NCBI GenBank assembly: GCA_003555285.1
Contig: PWGH01000174.1
Location: 1 to 6,238 of the forward strand
From: Thioalkalivibrio sp.
GTDB lineage: Bacteria; Pseudomonadota; Gammaproteobacteria; Ectothiorhodospirales; Ectothiorhodospiraceae
DNA length: 6,238 nucleotides
Direction of reading: 5' to 3'
Shown here: one piece after another, positions 1-5,870 of the stretch
Numbering within the stretch: position 1 is the stretch's first letter
How the letters are laid out: the number at the start of each line of letters is the position of its first letter
The notes under the pieces: model-generated
Told to the model about the DNA's origin: nothing
Seen by the model: the letters and a program-made list of their open reading frames with translations, nothing else
Databases searched by the model: none
Program-made: the position numbers and the translations under genes

Positions 1-631
1 TGACCAGTTGGGAATTGCGCTGCGGCTCCACCTCGATGCGTCCCCGCAGGCGATTGGTGGCCGCGCGGATGGCCCGTTCCTCGGCGTCGGCCGCCGTGGC
101 CTGCTGCGGCGCGTCCGCCTGGCTGTCCCCGGGCCGAATCGCCCCGAGAACCAGCCGGACCAGCCCGCGCAGTTCGGCCCTGATGCTGCGCTGGCGGATC
201 TCGCCGGCCAGTTCCGGGTGGTCGGCCAGATCGTGGCTGCGCACCACCGACTCGGCCAGCGAACGGCTTGCGAGCACCCCGTGCTGCGTGGTCAGAAACT
301 GCTGGGCGCTCTGGCCGCCACCGGCCGATGACTCGAAATCGTCGAAGGCGAGGATGCGGCCGACGTCGGGGTTGATCTGCAGGGTCACGGTTGCCCGGTA
401 CTCGGGGAGCATCAGCAGCGTCGCCATCAGCGTGACCGCGAGCACCGTGGCCAGCACGCTGAGCACCACCGCCCGGCGCTTCAGCAGGATCCGCCAGTAT
501 TCGTGCAGATCGATGCTGTCGTCCTCTTCCGGGGCCGGCGCCGGGCGCTCGGGCAGCGCCGGCAGCCTGCCGTAATTGGTCACCGGCTTGAGGTGGTGGC
601 CCGGTCGGTCTCGGTCAGTCCCGAAGGTCAT
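1..631 (-). CDS. Wzz/GumC/Wzc-type polysaccharide co-polymerase, N-terminal part (cut by window edge)
   Basis: This is an inner-membrane polysaccharide co-polymerase that would control chain length and couple synthesis to the outer-membrane export channel. The visible 210 residues begin at the ATG at 631 and read open to position 2, so the C-terminus lies outside the window. Residues 1-38 are a Pro-rich cytoplasmic leader. Residues 39-53 (IDLHEYWRILLKRRA) are the typical Wzz entry motif. Residues 54-76 are a hydrophobic transmembrane segment. YRATVTLQI (78-86) starts the periplasmic domain, and LRGRIEVEPQRNSQLV (195-210) matches the GumC/Wzc motif that precedes the long coiled-coil part. A modest GGGGG lies 5 nt before the ATG. 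The gene follows the export lipoprotein gene after 73 bp and is probably co-transcribed. Whether a C-terminal tyrosine kinase domain is fused (Wzc/BY-kinase) or separate (GumC-like) cannot be seen. The family call is firm; the subtype is open. Confidence 0.9.
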   Translation of the reverse strand, partial: MTFGTDRDRPGHHLKPVTNYGRLPALPERPAPAPEEDDSIDLHEYWRILLKRRAVVLSVLATVLAVTLMATLLMLPEYRATVTLQINPDVGRILAFDDFESSAGGGQSAQQFLTTQHGVLASRSLAESVVRSHDLADHPELAGEIRQRSIRAELRGLVRLVLGAIRPGDSQADAPQQATAADAEERAIRAATNRLRGRIEVEPQRNSQLV

Positions 632-664
632 GGATACCCCCGAACGCGGGATGTATGGCTAGGC

Positions 665-679
665 CGCGCCCCTGGCGCG
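665..679. other. Short intergenic GC hairpin
   Basis: A perfect 6-bp stem (CGCGCC/GGCGCG) with a 3-nt loop sits in the 73-bp gap between the export lipoprotein gene and the co-polymerase gene. No T-run follows on either strand, so it is not a convincing terminator. It may modestly affect message stability or be chance in GC-rich DNA. Confidence 0.3.
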
Positions 680-704
680 TGACAATCACCGGGCAATGCT
701 CGCC

Positions 705-1955
705 TCATTGCAACGGCCGCCATCCGAACAGGGCGAGTGCCGAGGCTTGGCGCCAGAAACCAATCCAGCCGGCCTTGAGGGTGCTGGTGTCAACGACGAC
801 CACATCGCCATCGCGCAGCGGCATATCCCGGGCGGGATTGTCGCGTACCTCCCCGTAGTTCACGTCGAGGTGGTTCCATTCGCCGGTGCCGGTATCCCGC
901 CGAAGCACGCGCACCGCGGACGGATCGGCCTCGAACTTCAGCCCGCCCGCCTCGGAAACGGCCTTCAGCACGGTGATCTCCCCCCGCAGGTTGACCCCGC
1001 CCGGCCGGTTCACCGCCCCCTCCACGAAGACGAAGCCGCCGCGCGGGACGTTGATCAGCGCGGTCTCGCCAAGCATCACGTTGTGCGCGGCCGCGTCTTC
1101 CATCAGTTCGTCCAAGCCCACCACCAGGGTACGGGTCTGTTGCTGGCCGTTCTCCGGGTGGCGGACCCGGTCGGTGAGATAGACCATGTCGCCGGCGTCC
1201 CGGGTGACGCCACCGGCCATGGCCAGGGCTTCGATCAGGGTGGTCTGGCGGCTCACGGAGTAGACGCGCGGGTTGGCGACCGCGCCGACGATGGTGAACT
1301 GCTGGCTCCGGTATTCCGTGACCCGCGCGCTGGCCTGTGGACTGCGCAGGTAGGATTCGCCGTATTTCGCCGCGACCGTCTGCTCGATCTCGTCGAGGGT
1401 GAGCCCGGCGACCGCGATCTTGCCGACCAGCGGCATCACGATGTTGCCCTGCCCGTCGACGCGATATTCGCGCGAGAGCTCGGGGACACCGAAGAACTCG
1501 ATCCGGATCTGGTCCTCCGGGCCCACCCGGTAGAGGCCGCCGCCCGTGCCGGACTCCACCGCCAGCGACAGCAGCTGTTCGTTGAGGTCGGCCACCCGGG
1601 CCTCGCTGGCGACCTGTTCCTGGAACTCCTCGGCCGAGACCGCCTCGGTCGGCGCGGGCGGCGCGGAGGCGCAGCCGGCGAGGAGGAGTGCGGGGGCGAA
1701 CAGGGCGGTGAGGGCCAGGCGCCAGGGTCGCGATGGGCAGGGGGACGCGGCCCCGGGGCAGGCATGGTCGGGACGGGGGCCGCTCCGTTCGCGCGCAAGG
1801 CACGCTCCTGCAAGAGACAGCCCCCGTAGGAGCGCGCCCCGCGCGCGAAGCCCCTGCCCCGCTATCCCGGTGCCCGCGTGTGCAGGTCCGCCGGCGCGGC
1901 TGCCGCGTCCATCACGAATTGCCGAGGCCTTGGTCTTGCAACTCGCGCTCAACAA
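705..1955 (-). CDS. Wza-like outer-membrane polysaccharide export lipoprotein (start uncertain)
   Basis: Outer-membrane polysaccharide export (OPX) protein, expected to form the channel for exopolysaccharide or capsule. A hydrophobic signal segment (RLALTALFAPALLLAGC) ends in a lipobox with Cys at 1673-1671, leaving a 322-residue mature protein. Mature residues about 45-125 form the Poly_export domain (YRVGPEDQIRIEFF, then the DGQGNIVMPLVGKI motif). Two SLBB-type domains follow (about 125-200 and 214-300; FTIVGAVANPRVY and FVFVEGAVNRPGGV). The C-terminal stretch from 300 (AGWIGFWRQASALALFGW) resembles the amphipathic membrane helix of Wza. The start is a problem. The nearest legal in-frame start is TTG at 1955, with GGAG 5 nt before it and 40 bp after the upstream gene. 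It would put 94 residues before the lipobox and translate an inverted REP pair. An ATG at 1765 would give a normal signal peptide but is one base out of frame. The coordinate is the open frame; true coding may begin near 1765. Confidence 0.85.
   Translation of the reverse strand: MLSASCKTKASAIRDGRGSRAGGPAHAGTGIAGQGLRARGALLRGLSLAGACLARERSGPRPDHACPGAASPCPSRPWRLALTALFAPALLLAGCASAPPAPTEAVSAEEFQEQVASEARVADLNEQLLSLAVESGTGGGLYRVGPEDQIRIEFFGVPELSREYRVDGQGNIVMPLVGKIAVAGLTLDEIEQTVAAKYGESYLRSPQASARVTEYRSQQFTIVGAVANPRVYSVSRQTTLIEALAMAGGVTRDAGDMVYLTDRVRHPENGQQQTRTLVVGLDELMEDAAAHNVMLGETALINVPRGGFVFVEGAVNRPGGVNLRGEITVLKAVSEAGGLKFEADPSAVRVLRRDTGTGEWNHLDVNYGEVRDNPARDMPLRDGDVVVVDTSTLKAGWIGFWRQASALALFGWRPLQ
1788..1849. 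repeat. Inverted REP pair (REPIN-like)
   Basis: Two 24-bp copies face each other, at 1788-1811 (minus orientation) and 1826-1849 (plus orientation), separated by 14 bp. Each starts GCAGGAGCG or GTAGGAGCG and ends GCGCGCGAA, with an internal self-complementary GC stretch. A third copy of the same family lies at 4157-4180 and shares the AGACAG and CCCCC spacer pieces. The arrangement matches REPINs/BIMEs, which are normally extragenic and mobilised in trans by REP-associated tyrosine transposases. Its position immediately upstream of the export lipoprotein signal peptide argues that this DNA is not truly coding. Confidence 0.75.
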
Positions 1956-1995
1956 GGTACTCCGCTGCGGTGCTGCATCTGCAGGGGAATCGCGG

Positions 1996-2814
1996 TTACG
2001 GGCTGGGTGGCGGCTCGGTGGGAGGCGGCGCAGAACCGCCGCCACCCCCACCGCCACCGGCGGCCGCCGCAAGCCCGGCGCCCGCCAGCGCAAGCCCGCC
2101 GACCACCATGGGATTCACGCCACCGGCGGCGGGCTCCGGCGGCTCCGGCTCCGGTTCGGGCTCGGCCACCACCTCCGGATCGGGCTCGGCGGGCGGCGTT
2201 ATGGCCTCGATCTGCGCGATCTCCAGGCCCGGGCCGTCGCCGGTGAAGTTGACCCGCTGGTTGGCCTCGACCCGGTAGTAGGTATTTCCGTCCGGGTCAC
2301 CGATGTTCATGGCGCCGTCGCGGACGGTCACACGCAGCTGTCCGTCATCCAGGCGCTGCACGATGCCGAAGGAACCGGGGCTGCCAGACGCGGCCACGCG
2401 AACATATTCGCCATCGCCGAGGGTCGAGAGCACCTCGCTGCCGCTGGTGATCACCAGTTCCATCCGGTCCTCGGGAATCGCATACAAGAGCGCCCCCTGC
2501 TCGAGGTCCACGCGGAGCACGCCGCCGTCGCGGCGCAGCGAGGCGCGGGTTTCGCGCGGAAATCCGATGCCGATGCCGTGTTCGAGGTCCAGGATCGCTG
2601 TCCCGCCGCCGGTGTCGATGCGGTCGCCGGAAAACCAGGAGTAGCGGCTGCTCGACAGCCGCATATAGGTATCCGAGTCCGCCTGCGCGACGCGGACCTG
2701 GCCCTGGATCTCGAGGCTGCCCGCCGGTCCGGCAGCGGCCGCACTGGCCAGGGTCAGCCCCAGCGCAACCAGCGCGCCCGGGAACAGGCCGGAAAGTACT
2801 GTGTTTCCAATCAT
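1996..2814 (-). CDS. Secreted FecR-like domain protein with acidic EP stretch and Ala/Gly-rich C-terminal segment
   Basis: A 272-residue exported protein of unknown role inside the polysaccharide operon. The ATG at 2814 is preceded by AGGGGTGG (2818-2825) and gives a signal peptide (residues 1 to about 28, ending in an Ala run), so it is preferred over longer in-frame starts. Residues 33-195 are rich in short beta-strands with a FecR-like pattern: GSLEIQGQVRV, then SGDRIDTGGGTAILDL, GVLRVDLEQGALLY, GQLRVTVRDGAMNI and YRVEANQRVNF. Residues 206-228 are a Pro/Glu-rich linker. Residues 234-260 are a small hydrophobic Ala/Gly segment ending in eight glycines, and the tail is Pro-rich. The tail could be a membrane anchor or a wall-spanning or sorting region. 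It lies 136 bp after the phosphatase gene and upstream of the export lipoprotein. FecR proteins are classically anti-sigma regulators, but here there is a signal peptide and no visible cytoplasmic domain, so a structural or periplasmic role is as likely. Confidence 0.8.
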   Translation of the reverse strand: MIGNTVLSGLFPGALVALGLTLASAAAAGPAGSLEIQGQVRVAQADSDTYMRLSSSRYSWFSGDRIDTGGGTAILDLEHGIGIGFPRETRASLRRDGGVLRVDLEQGALLYAIPEDRMELVITSGSEVLSTLGDGEYVRVAASGSPGSFGIVQRLDDGQLRVTVRDGAMNIGDPDGNTYYRVEANQRVNFTGDGPGLEIAQIEAITPPAEPDPEVVAEPEPEPEPPEPAAGGVNPMVVGGLALAGAGLAAAAGGGGGGGGSAPPPTEPPPSP

Positions 2815-2924
2815 TTGCCACCCCTGTGTTGAGCGATCAGTCTGGGGCGGGAGACGCGAATGTACGCCGGCCCGACTGTCGTTCGATGTCACTGTATCGG
2901 CAGAGCCGTCAAGGCTTCAAGCGG

Positions 2925-2938
2925 GATGCAAAAGCATC
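2925..2938. other. Small hairpin in phosphatase/FecR-like gene gap
   Basis: GATGC and GCATC pair around a 4-nt loop just after the phosphatase stop codon (gap 2815-2950). There is no T-run after the stem, only Ts in the loop on the minus strand, so it is not a convincing terminator. The rest of this 136-bp gap holds the ribosome binding site of the FecR-like gene and only weak promoter-like hexamers. Confidence 0.25.
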
Positions 2939-2950
2939 ACTCGTGGAGGA

Positions 2951-3790
2951 TCAGGCCCGGAGCCTGCGCAGCCAGCTGGCGAGCCTGCCCTTCCGGCTGG
3001 GAAGCGTGTCCTTCAGCACCGCGGTGTCCACGGCCCGGCCGTCCACCAACGCCCGCGGAAAGTCCTCGGTCAGCAGACTCGCGGTCTCCGGGGATGCCCA
3101 TTGTGCGACCACCTCGCGTCCCGCACTGAGCTGCGGAATCCGGCGGCTGTCGCGGTGGGCGTCCGACGCCATCACGTGGATCAGCCCGTCGCAGACCATG
3201 CGGCGCGCCGCATTCTGAATCTGGGAGCCAAAGCGGCCGGTGCAGGATTGGGCGGTCACCTGCGCCAGGCATCCCATGTCCACCCAGTCCGCCAGTTGTT
3301 CCGAGTCACCGATCAGCTCGCGGTTGCGTTCCGGGTGCGCGATCACCGGCTGCAGTCCCATCGCCAGGAGGTCTTCCAGGATGCTGCTGGCGCCGAGGGG
3401 AATCGTGTGGACCGGAAGCTCGACCAGGACGGCCTGGTTGCGGTCCGCGATCGTGAGCGCGGTTCCCGCCGCGAGCGCTGTCGGCAATTCGGGTACGAGG
3501 TGGCACTCTGTGCCGGGCAGCACCTGCAGCGGAATTCCGTGCTCGAACAATCGGTCGCGAAACCGGGCCAGCTGTTGCCGGACGTGCCGGGCCGTATTCG
3601 TATAGACGCCGTTCAGGTGGTGCGGCGTGAGGACCGAGACGGCGATGCCGTCCTCCACCGCCAGACGGGCCATGTTCAGCGCCTGTTCGAGGTCCTTGGC
3701 GCCATCGTCAATGCCCGGCAGCAGGTGGCCGTGGAGATCCACCATGCCGTCGGAGGTCCGGCGTTGCGCGTGGGCATTGGTCATGTTCAT
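2951..3790 (-). CDS. PHP-family tyrosine-protein phosphatase, CpsB/CapC/YwqE-like
   Basis: Metal-dependent phosphatase of the PHP superfamily, expected in the cytoplasm to remove phosphate from tyrosines of the polysaccharide co-polymerase/kinase and so regulate polymer length and export. The product has 279 residues, near the usual 240-260 plus a short N-terminal extension. Metal and active-site motifs are in the expected order: DLHGHLLPGIDDGA (18-31, with H20 and H22), TPHH (55-58), GTECH (93-97), HPERN (152-156) and SDAH (209-212). In many CpsB proteins the first motif reads HCH; here the middle residue is Gly. The ATG at 3790 has GGAAG upstream. The ATG at 3745 (MVDLHGH) is an alternative that matches the usual family N-terminus and would remove 15 residues. 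It is the first gene of the operon, after a leader of about 210 nt from a good promoter. Confidence 0.9.
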   Translation of the reverse strand: MNMTNAHAQRRTSDGMVDLHGHLLPGIDDGAKDLEQALNMARLAVEDGIAVSVLTPHHLNGVYTNTARHVRQQLARFRDRLFEHGIPLQVLPGTECHLVPELPTALAAGTALTIADRNQAVLVELPVHTIPLGASSILEDLLAMGLQPVIAHPERNRELIGDSEQLADWVDMGCLAQVTAQSCTGRFGSQIQNAARRMVCDGLIHVMASDAHRDSRRIPQLSAGREVVAQWASPETASLLTEDFPRALVDGRAVDTAVLKDTLPSRKGRLASWLRRLRA

Positions 3791-4002
3791 CGACTTCCGT
3801 CGTCCTGTCGCGCGGGCGGCCGTCAAGGCTGAGCGGCCGCACGCTGCCACCCGGCACCGCGTGACGACGCCCTCGGATCCTGGGCAATGGCGCGGGGCCC
3901 GTGACACCCTGATCGGAGAGAGAGTACCCGATCCGGAGGCGGGACCTGAAGACGCGCACTGCACGGCTCCCGTCTCGACCCGACCCGATATAACCCAACC
4001 TG
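3791..4002 (-). promoter_or_regulatory. Long untranslated leader of the polysaccharide operon
   Basis: About 210 nt separate the predicted transcription start from the phosphatase ATG. There is no convincing gene. Two simple stems are visible: 3911-3916 with 3928-3933 (GATCGG/CCGATC, 11-nt loop), and 3816-3821 with 3835-3840 (GCGGCC/GGCCGC, 13-nt loop) just before the ribosome binding site. No ops/JUMPstart element (GGCGGTAG) is present on this strand. The length leaves room for post-transcriptional control, but no known riboswitch class was recognised. Confidence 0.4.
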
Positions 4003-4018
4003 ATTTAGGTTCTAGAAC
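3997..4018. promoter_or_regulatory. Overlapping palindromes at the operon promoter (operator-like)
   Basis: AACCT-GATTT-AGGTT (3997-4011) is a perfect 5-bp inverted repeat with a 5-bp centre. GTTCTAGAAC (4009-4018) is a perfect 10-bp palindrome sharing three bases with it. The second covers the -10 hexamer and the first covers the predicted start of transcription, which is where a repressor would bind. No regulator could be matched to these sites. Confidence 0.45.
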
Positions 4019-4037
4019 TTTCCGGGAGGCTTGTCAA
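4009..4037 (-). promoter_or_regulatory. Sigma70-type promoter for the polysaccharide operon
   Basis: On the minus strand a perfect -35 TTGACA (4037-4032) is followed by a 17-bp spacer and TAGAAC (4014-4009; four of six match TATAAT). Transcription would start near 4002 and run left into the phosphatase gene. It lies in a local AT-rich patch between GC-rich repeats, in the gap upstream of the first operon gene. Confidence 0.6.
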
Positions 4038-4097
4038 TACGACCCGCCCTGCGCGCGCGGCGAGCCCCCATGCCTCGGCGCCCCGGGGGCAGGAGAC

Positions 4098-4126
4098 GGC
4101 GAACCGGGGCAAATCCCCCGGTCGCC
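4098..4126. repeat. Strong intergenic hairpin
   Basis: ACCGGGG (4103-4109) pairs with CCCCGGT (4116-4122) around a 6-nt loop. GGCG (4098-4101) and CGCC (4123-4126) extend the stem past one bulged A, for 11 bp in all. No T-run follows on either strand. It belongs to a hairpin-rich stretch (4098-4200) between the two transcription units and may be part of a REP/BIME-like cluster. Confidence 0.5.
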
Positions 4127-4156
4127 GCACGACTACACGAGACAGGCCTTGCCCCC

Positions 4157-4180
4157 GCAGGAGCGCGCCGCGCGCGCGAA
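4157..4180 (+). repeat. Solitary REP-family repeat (third copy)
   Basis: A 24-bp copy of the same family as the inverted pair at 1788-1849: it begins GCAGGAGCG and ends GCGCGCGAA, with only a few internal differences. Upstream it keeps spacer pieces AGACAG and CCCCC, but no intact inverted partner is visible, so it looks like half of a decayed or rearranged pair. Confidence 0.65.
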
Positions 4181-4200
4181 CCGGGCCTCGCGAGGCCCGG
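4181..4200. repeat. Perfect 20-bp palindrome
   Basis: CCGGGCCTCG followed by CGAGGCCCGG is a perfect 20-bp dyad directly abutting the REP copy at 4157-4180. No T-run follows on either strand. It could add to a transcript-end structure downstream of the lipoprotein gene or be part of the repeat cluster. Confidence 0.6.
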
Positions 4201-4212
4201 CCCCGGGACCGC

Positions 4213-4238
4213 AAAAAACGGCCCACCGCCGGAAGGCC
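4213..4238 (-). terminator. Probable Rho-independent terminator of the lipoprotein gene
   Basis: About 10 nt after the lipoprotein stop, the minus strand carries a GC stem followed by six Ts (4218-4213). CGGC/GCCG (4231-4228 with 4222-4219, 5-nt loop) is closest to the T-run. An alternative stem uses GGCC at 4238-4235 and 4223-4220. Stems are short, but the position and T-tract fit. Confidence 0.6.
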
Positions 4239-4248
4239 CTACCGAAGC

Positions 4249-5529
4249 TCAATCAGCCTCGTCACCGTACGCAAGCGCGGACAGCGGCCCAAGCGCCACC
4301 GATTCCAGGGACCCGGCCTCCGCGCAGGTTGCATAGTCCTTGCTCCCGGCAGCCGTGACCAGCTGCACTGCCGCGCCGGTACCGGTGTCCTCGCCGAAGC
4401 GGATCTCCGCGTCGCTGCCCGACGCCCCGGAGATCAGCACGACCCCGGTATCCGGGCAGGCACCCTCCGCGCCGTCGCTCGAGGACTCCTGGTACTCGAT
4501 CGGCTTGTCCGTGCGCACGGCGATGAAGCCACCCATGCCACTGGATGCCGAGCGGTTGGACAGGGTGATCACACCATTCTCGGTCCAGTTTACGAAGTCA
4601 TCCGATGTGCTGTAGTCGAAGTCTTCCTCGAACGAGGTGTCGAGCTGACCGATGTACAGCGGCTGGGCGGGATCGAGTGCCAGCAGGGCCTCCATCTTCG
4701 GAAATTCGATCTTCACCGTGCCTTCCTCGGAATACGCGGAGCCAGAGGACACCCAGTCGGCAACCTCGGTCCCGCTGACTTCTCCAGCGAGGACCAGGGC
4801 GTTCGCGGCGCCGTCGATGGTCCCGCGCAGGTCGATCTTGGTGGCGAATTCGCCGGTCCATGTGCCCGTTTCGGTACCGTTGTCCGCGGTCCACCGGTCC
4901 TCGTAGTTGTAATTCTCGCTCCAGGTGCCGTTCAGCACGATGGTCTGGCCGCCGAACTGGAGGGTGCAGTCATTCAGGGCGATGGTGAAGCTGCCCTCTT
5001 CGTCATAGGAGGTATCACCGCTGTCCTGAAGATAGAAGAAGTCTTCCGTAAAGGTTCCGTCGACCGGGCAGTCTTCCGTGACGGAGCCGCTGCCGGAATC
5101 TTCCGCGGACGGGGTGACTGCAGTGAGCGGCTGCAGCTGGTTCCGGGACGAGCGGCGAAGCTGCTGTCCCGCCGCAAGGGGATTCGGTCCGCCGAGAATG
5201 TTCTTCGTTGTCGAGGCCGTACCCAGGGTGGCCACTTCGAAGCTAGACACATCAGCGAACAGCAACGCGTTCAATTCGCCGAAGAAATTGCCGAATTCGT
5301 TGCCGTCTTCCGCCTGCGCTTGCGCGGTCCCCTCGACCGCGTCTACCGAGGAGACATCCGTCGATTCCCCAAACACACCGAGGGTGTCAAAACTCGGGTC
5401 GTTGACCGGGGCGATGGTATCGCCGTTGTCACCGCTGCTGCTACTACCCCCGCATCCAACAAGCAATGCAGCTACAGCAAGAGGCATAAGGGCCGTGCTA
5501 ATCTTCATAGTCCGTTCGATTTCCACCAT
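4249..5529 (-). CDS. Acidic exported lipoprotein of unknown function with internal duplication
   Basis: A 426-residue predicted lipoprotein; no family was recognised. The ATG at 5529 is chosen for its GGGAG four bases upstream; the ATG at 5508 (MKIST) is an alternative without a clear binding site. The signal peptide ends in LVGC with Cys26, followed by a Gly/Ser linker, so it should be membrane anchored. The mature part is rich in Asp, Glu, Ser, Thr and Gly, with few basic residues. Four further cysteines (154, 188, 358, 402) would allow two disulfides. Two modules of roughly 95 residues resemble each other: YDEEGSFTIAL (175-185) matches YSEEGTVKIEF (266-276), and WSENYNY (203-209) matches FEEDFDY (300-306). 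This suggests a beta-rich duplicated fold. It has its own predicted promoter and terminator, so it need not belong to the polysaccharide operon. The acidic composition fits a salt-adapted host. Function is unknown. Confidence 0.85.
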   Translation of the reverse strand: MVEIERTMKISTALMPLAVAALLVGCGGSSSSGDNGDTIAPVNDPSFDTLGVFGESTDVSSVDAVEGTAQAQAEDGNEFGNFFGELNALLFADVSSFEVATLGTASTTKNILGGPNPLAAGQQLRRSSRNQLQPLTAVTPSAEDSGSGSVTEDCPVDGTFTEDFFYLQDSGDTSYDEEGSFTIALNDCTLQFGGQTIVLNGTWSENYNYEDRWTADNGTETGTWTGEFATKIDLRGTIDGAANALVLAGEVSGTEVADWVSSGSAYSEEGTVKIEFPKMEALLALDPAQPLYIGQLDTSFEEDFDYSTSDDFVNWTENGVITLSNRSASSGMGGFIAVRTDKPIEYQESSSDGAEGACPDTGVVLISGASGSDAEIRFGEDTGTGAAVQLVTAAGSKDYATCAEAGSLESVALGPLSALAYGDEAD

Positions 5530-5586
5530 TTTTCTCCCTATTGGGCGATAAAAAGACAAAAGACGCTCGATGAGGCAAGCTCCAGA

Positions 5587-5602
5587 CGGCGCGCAAGCGC
5601 CG
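5587..5602. other. Hairpin in the lipoprotein gene leader
   Basis: CGGCGC and GCGCCG form a perfect 6-bp stem around a 4-nt loop (GCAA on the plus strand). It lies between the predicted promoter and the lipoprotein start codon, so it would form in the 5' untranslated region. No T-run follows it directly. Confidence 0.4.
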
Positions 5603-5616
5603 CCACCCCCTCGAGT

Positions 5617-5622
5617 AGTATA
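5617..5622 (-). promoter_or_regulatory. Candidate -10 box for the lipoprotein gene
   Basis: TATACT on the minus strand matches five of six bases of the sigma70 -10 consensus and lies 87 bp before the lipoprotein start. The best -35 at 17 bp (TTTATC, three of six) is weak. The assignment rests mostly on the -10 match and position. Confidence 0.35.
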
Positions 5623-5682
5623 CGCAAATGCATAGGTAGGATAAACGTTCCTTCACATCGATGAAACCTCCACCAGCTCAAT

Positions 5683-5708
5683 CCCACCACCGGGGCCCAC
5701 CACCGGGG
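5683..5708. repeat. 13-bp perfect tandem duplication
   Basis: CCCACCACCGGGG occurs twice without a gap, at 5683-5695 and 5696-5708. It sits at the left edge of the repeat array, immediately before the first GGGGTCGGACCAA element. Confidence 0.8.
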
Positions 5709-5841
5709 ATCACTGGGGTCGGACCAAGCCAAACCGCTGAAATTCATGGATAATATGGTCCGAAATACCCGCTATCGCGCCCTTATCGGCCCATTTTTAC
5801 CCCAAAAAACGCCTTTCCAAGCCGCTCGCCGAAAGGGGCCT

Positions 5842-5870
5842 CCCCAACCCCCGGGTCCCCAACCCCCGGG
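5842..5870. repeat. 14-base tandem repeat at 15-bp period
   Basis: CCCCAACCCCCGGG occurs at 5842-5855 and again at 5857-5870. The second copy runs into the first 38-bp repeat unit, so the partial first copy looks like a slipped fragment of the larger tandem repeat. Confidence 0.7.

Noticed and set aside
1436..1813. Alternative minus-strand frame starting upstream of the lipoprotein signal peptide
   Set aside because: It contains the out-of-frame ATG at 1765 but encodes only Pro/Arg/Ser low-complexity sequence after the signal region, whereas the neighbouring frame carries all export-protein motifs.
2830..2925. Internal promoter before the FecR-like gene (TTGAAG, 18 bp, TACAGT)
   Set aside because: Both hexamers match only four of six bases and the gap is short; hexamers this weak are expected by chance.
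696..3832. Long plus-strand open frames across the polysaccharide operon (696-1829, 1546-2832, 2801-3832)
   Set aside because: They lie opposite genes with clear family motifs, have no recognisable domains, and are expected in high-GC DNA where opposite frames stay open.
3791..4002. JUMPstart/ops element for RfaH control
   Set aside because: The leader was scanned on the minus strand for GGCGGTAG; only poor partial matches such as GGGTGGCAG were seen.
3627..4358. Plus-strand open frame across the operon leader and intergenic region
   Set aside because: It crosses the promoter, hairpins, REP copy and terminator, and its product is a low-complexity Arg/Pro/Ala sequence with no domain.
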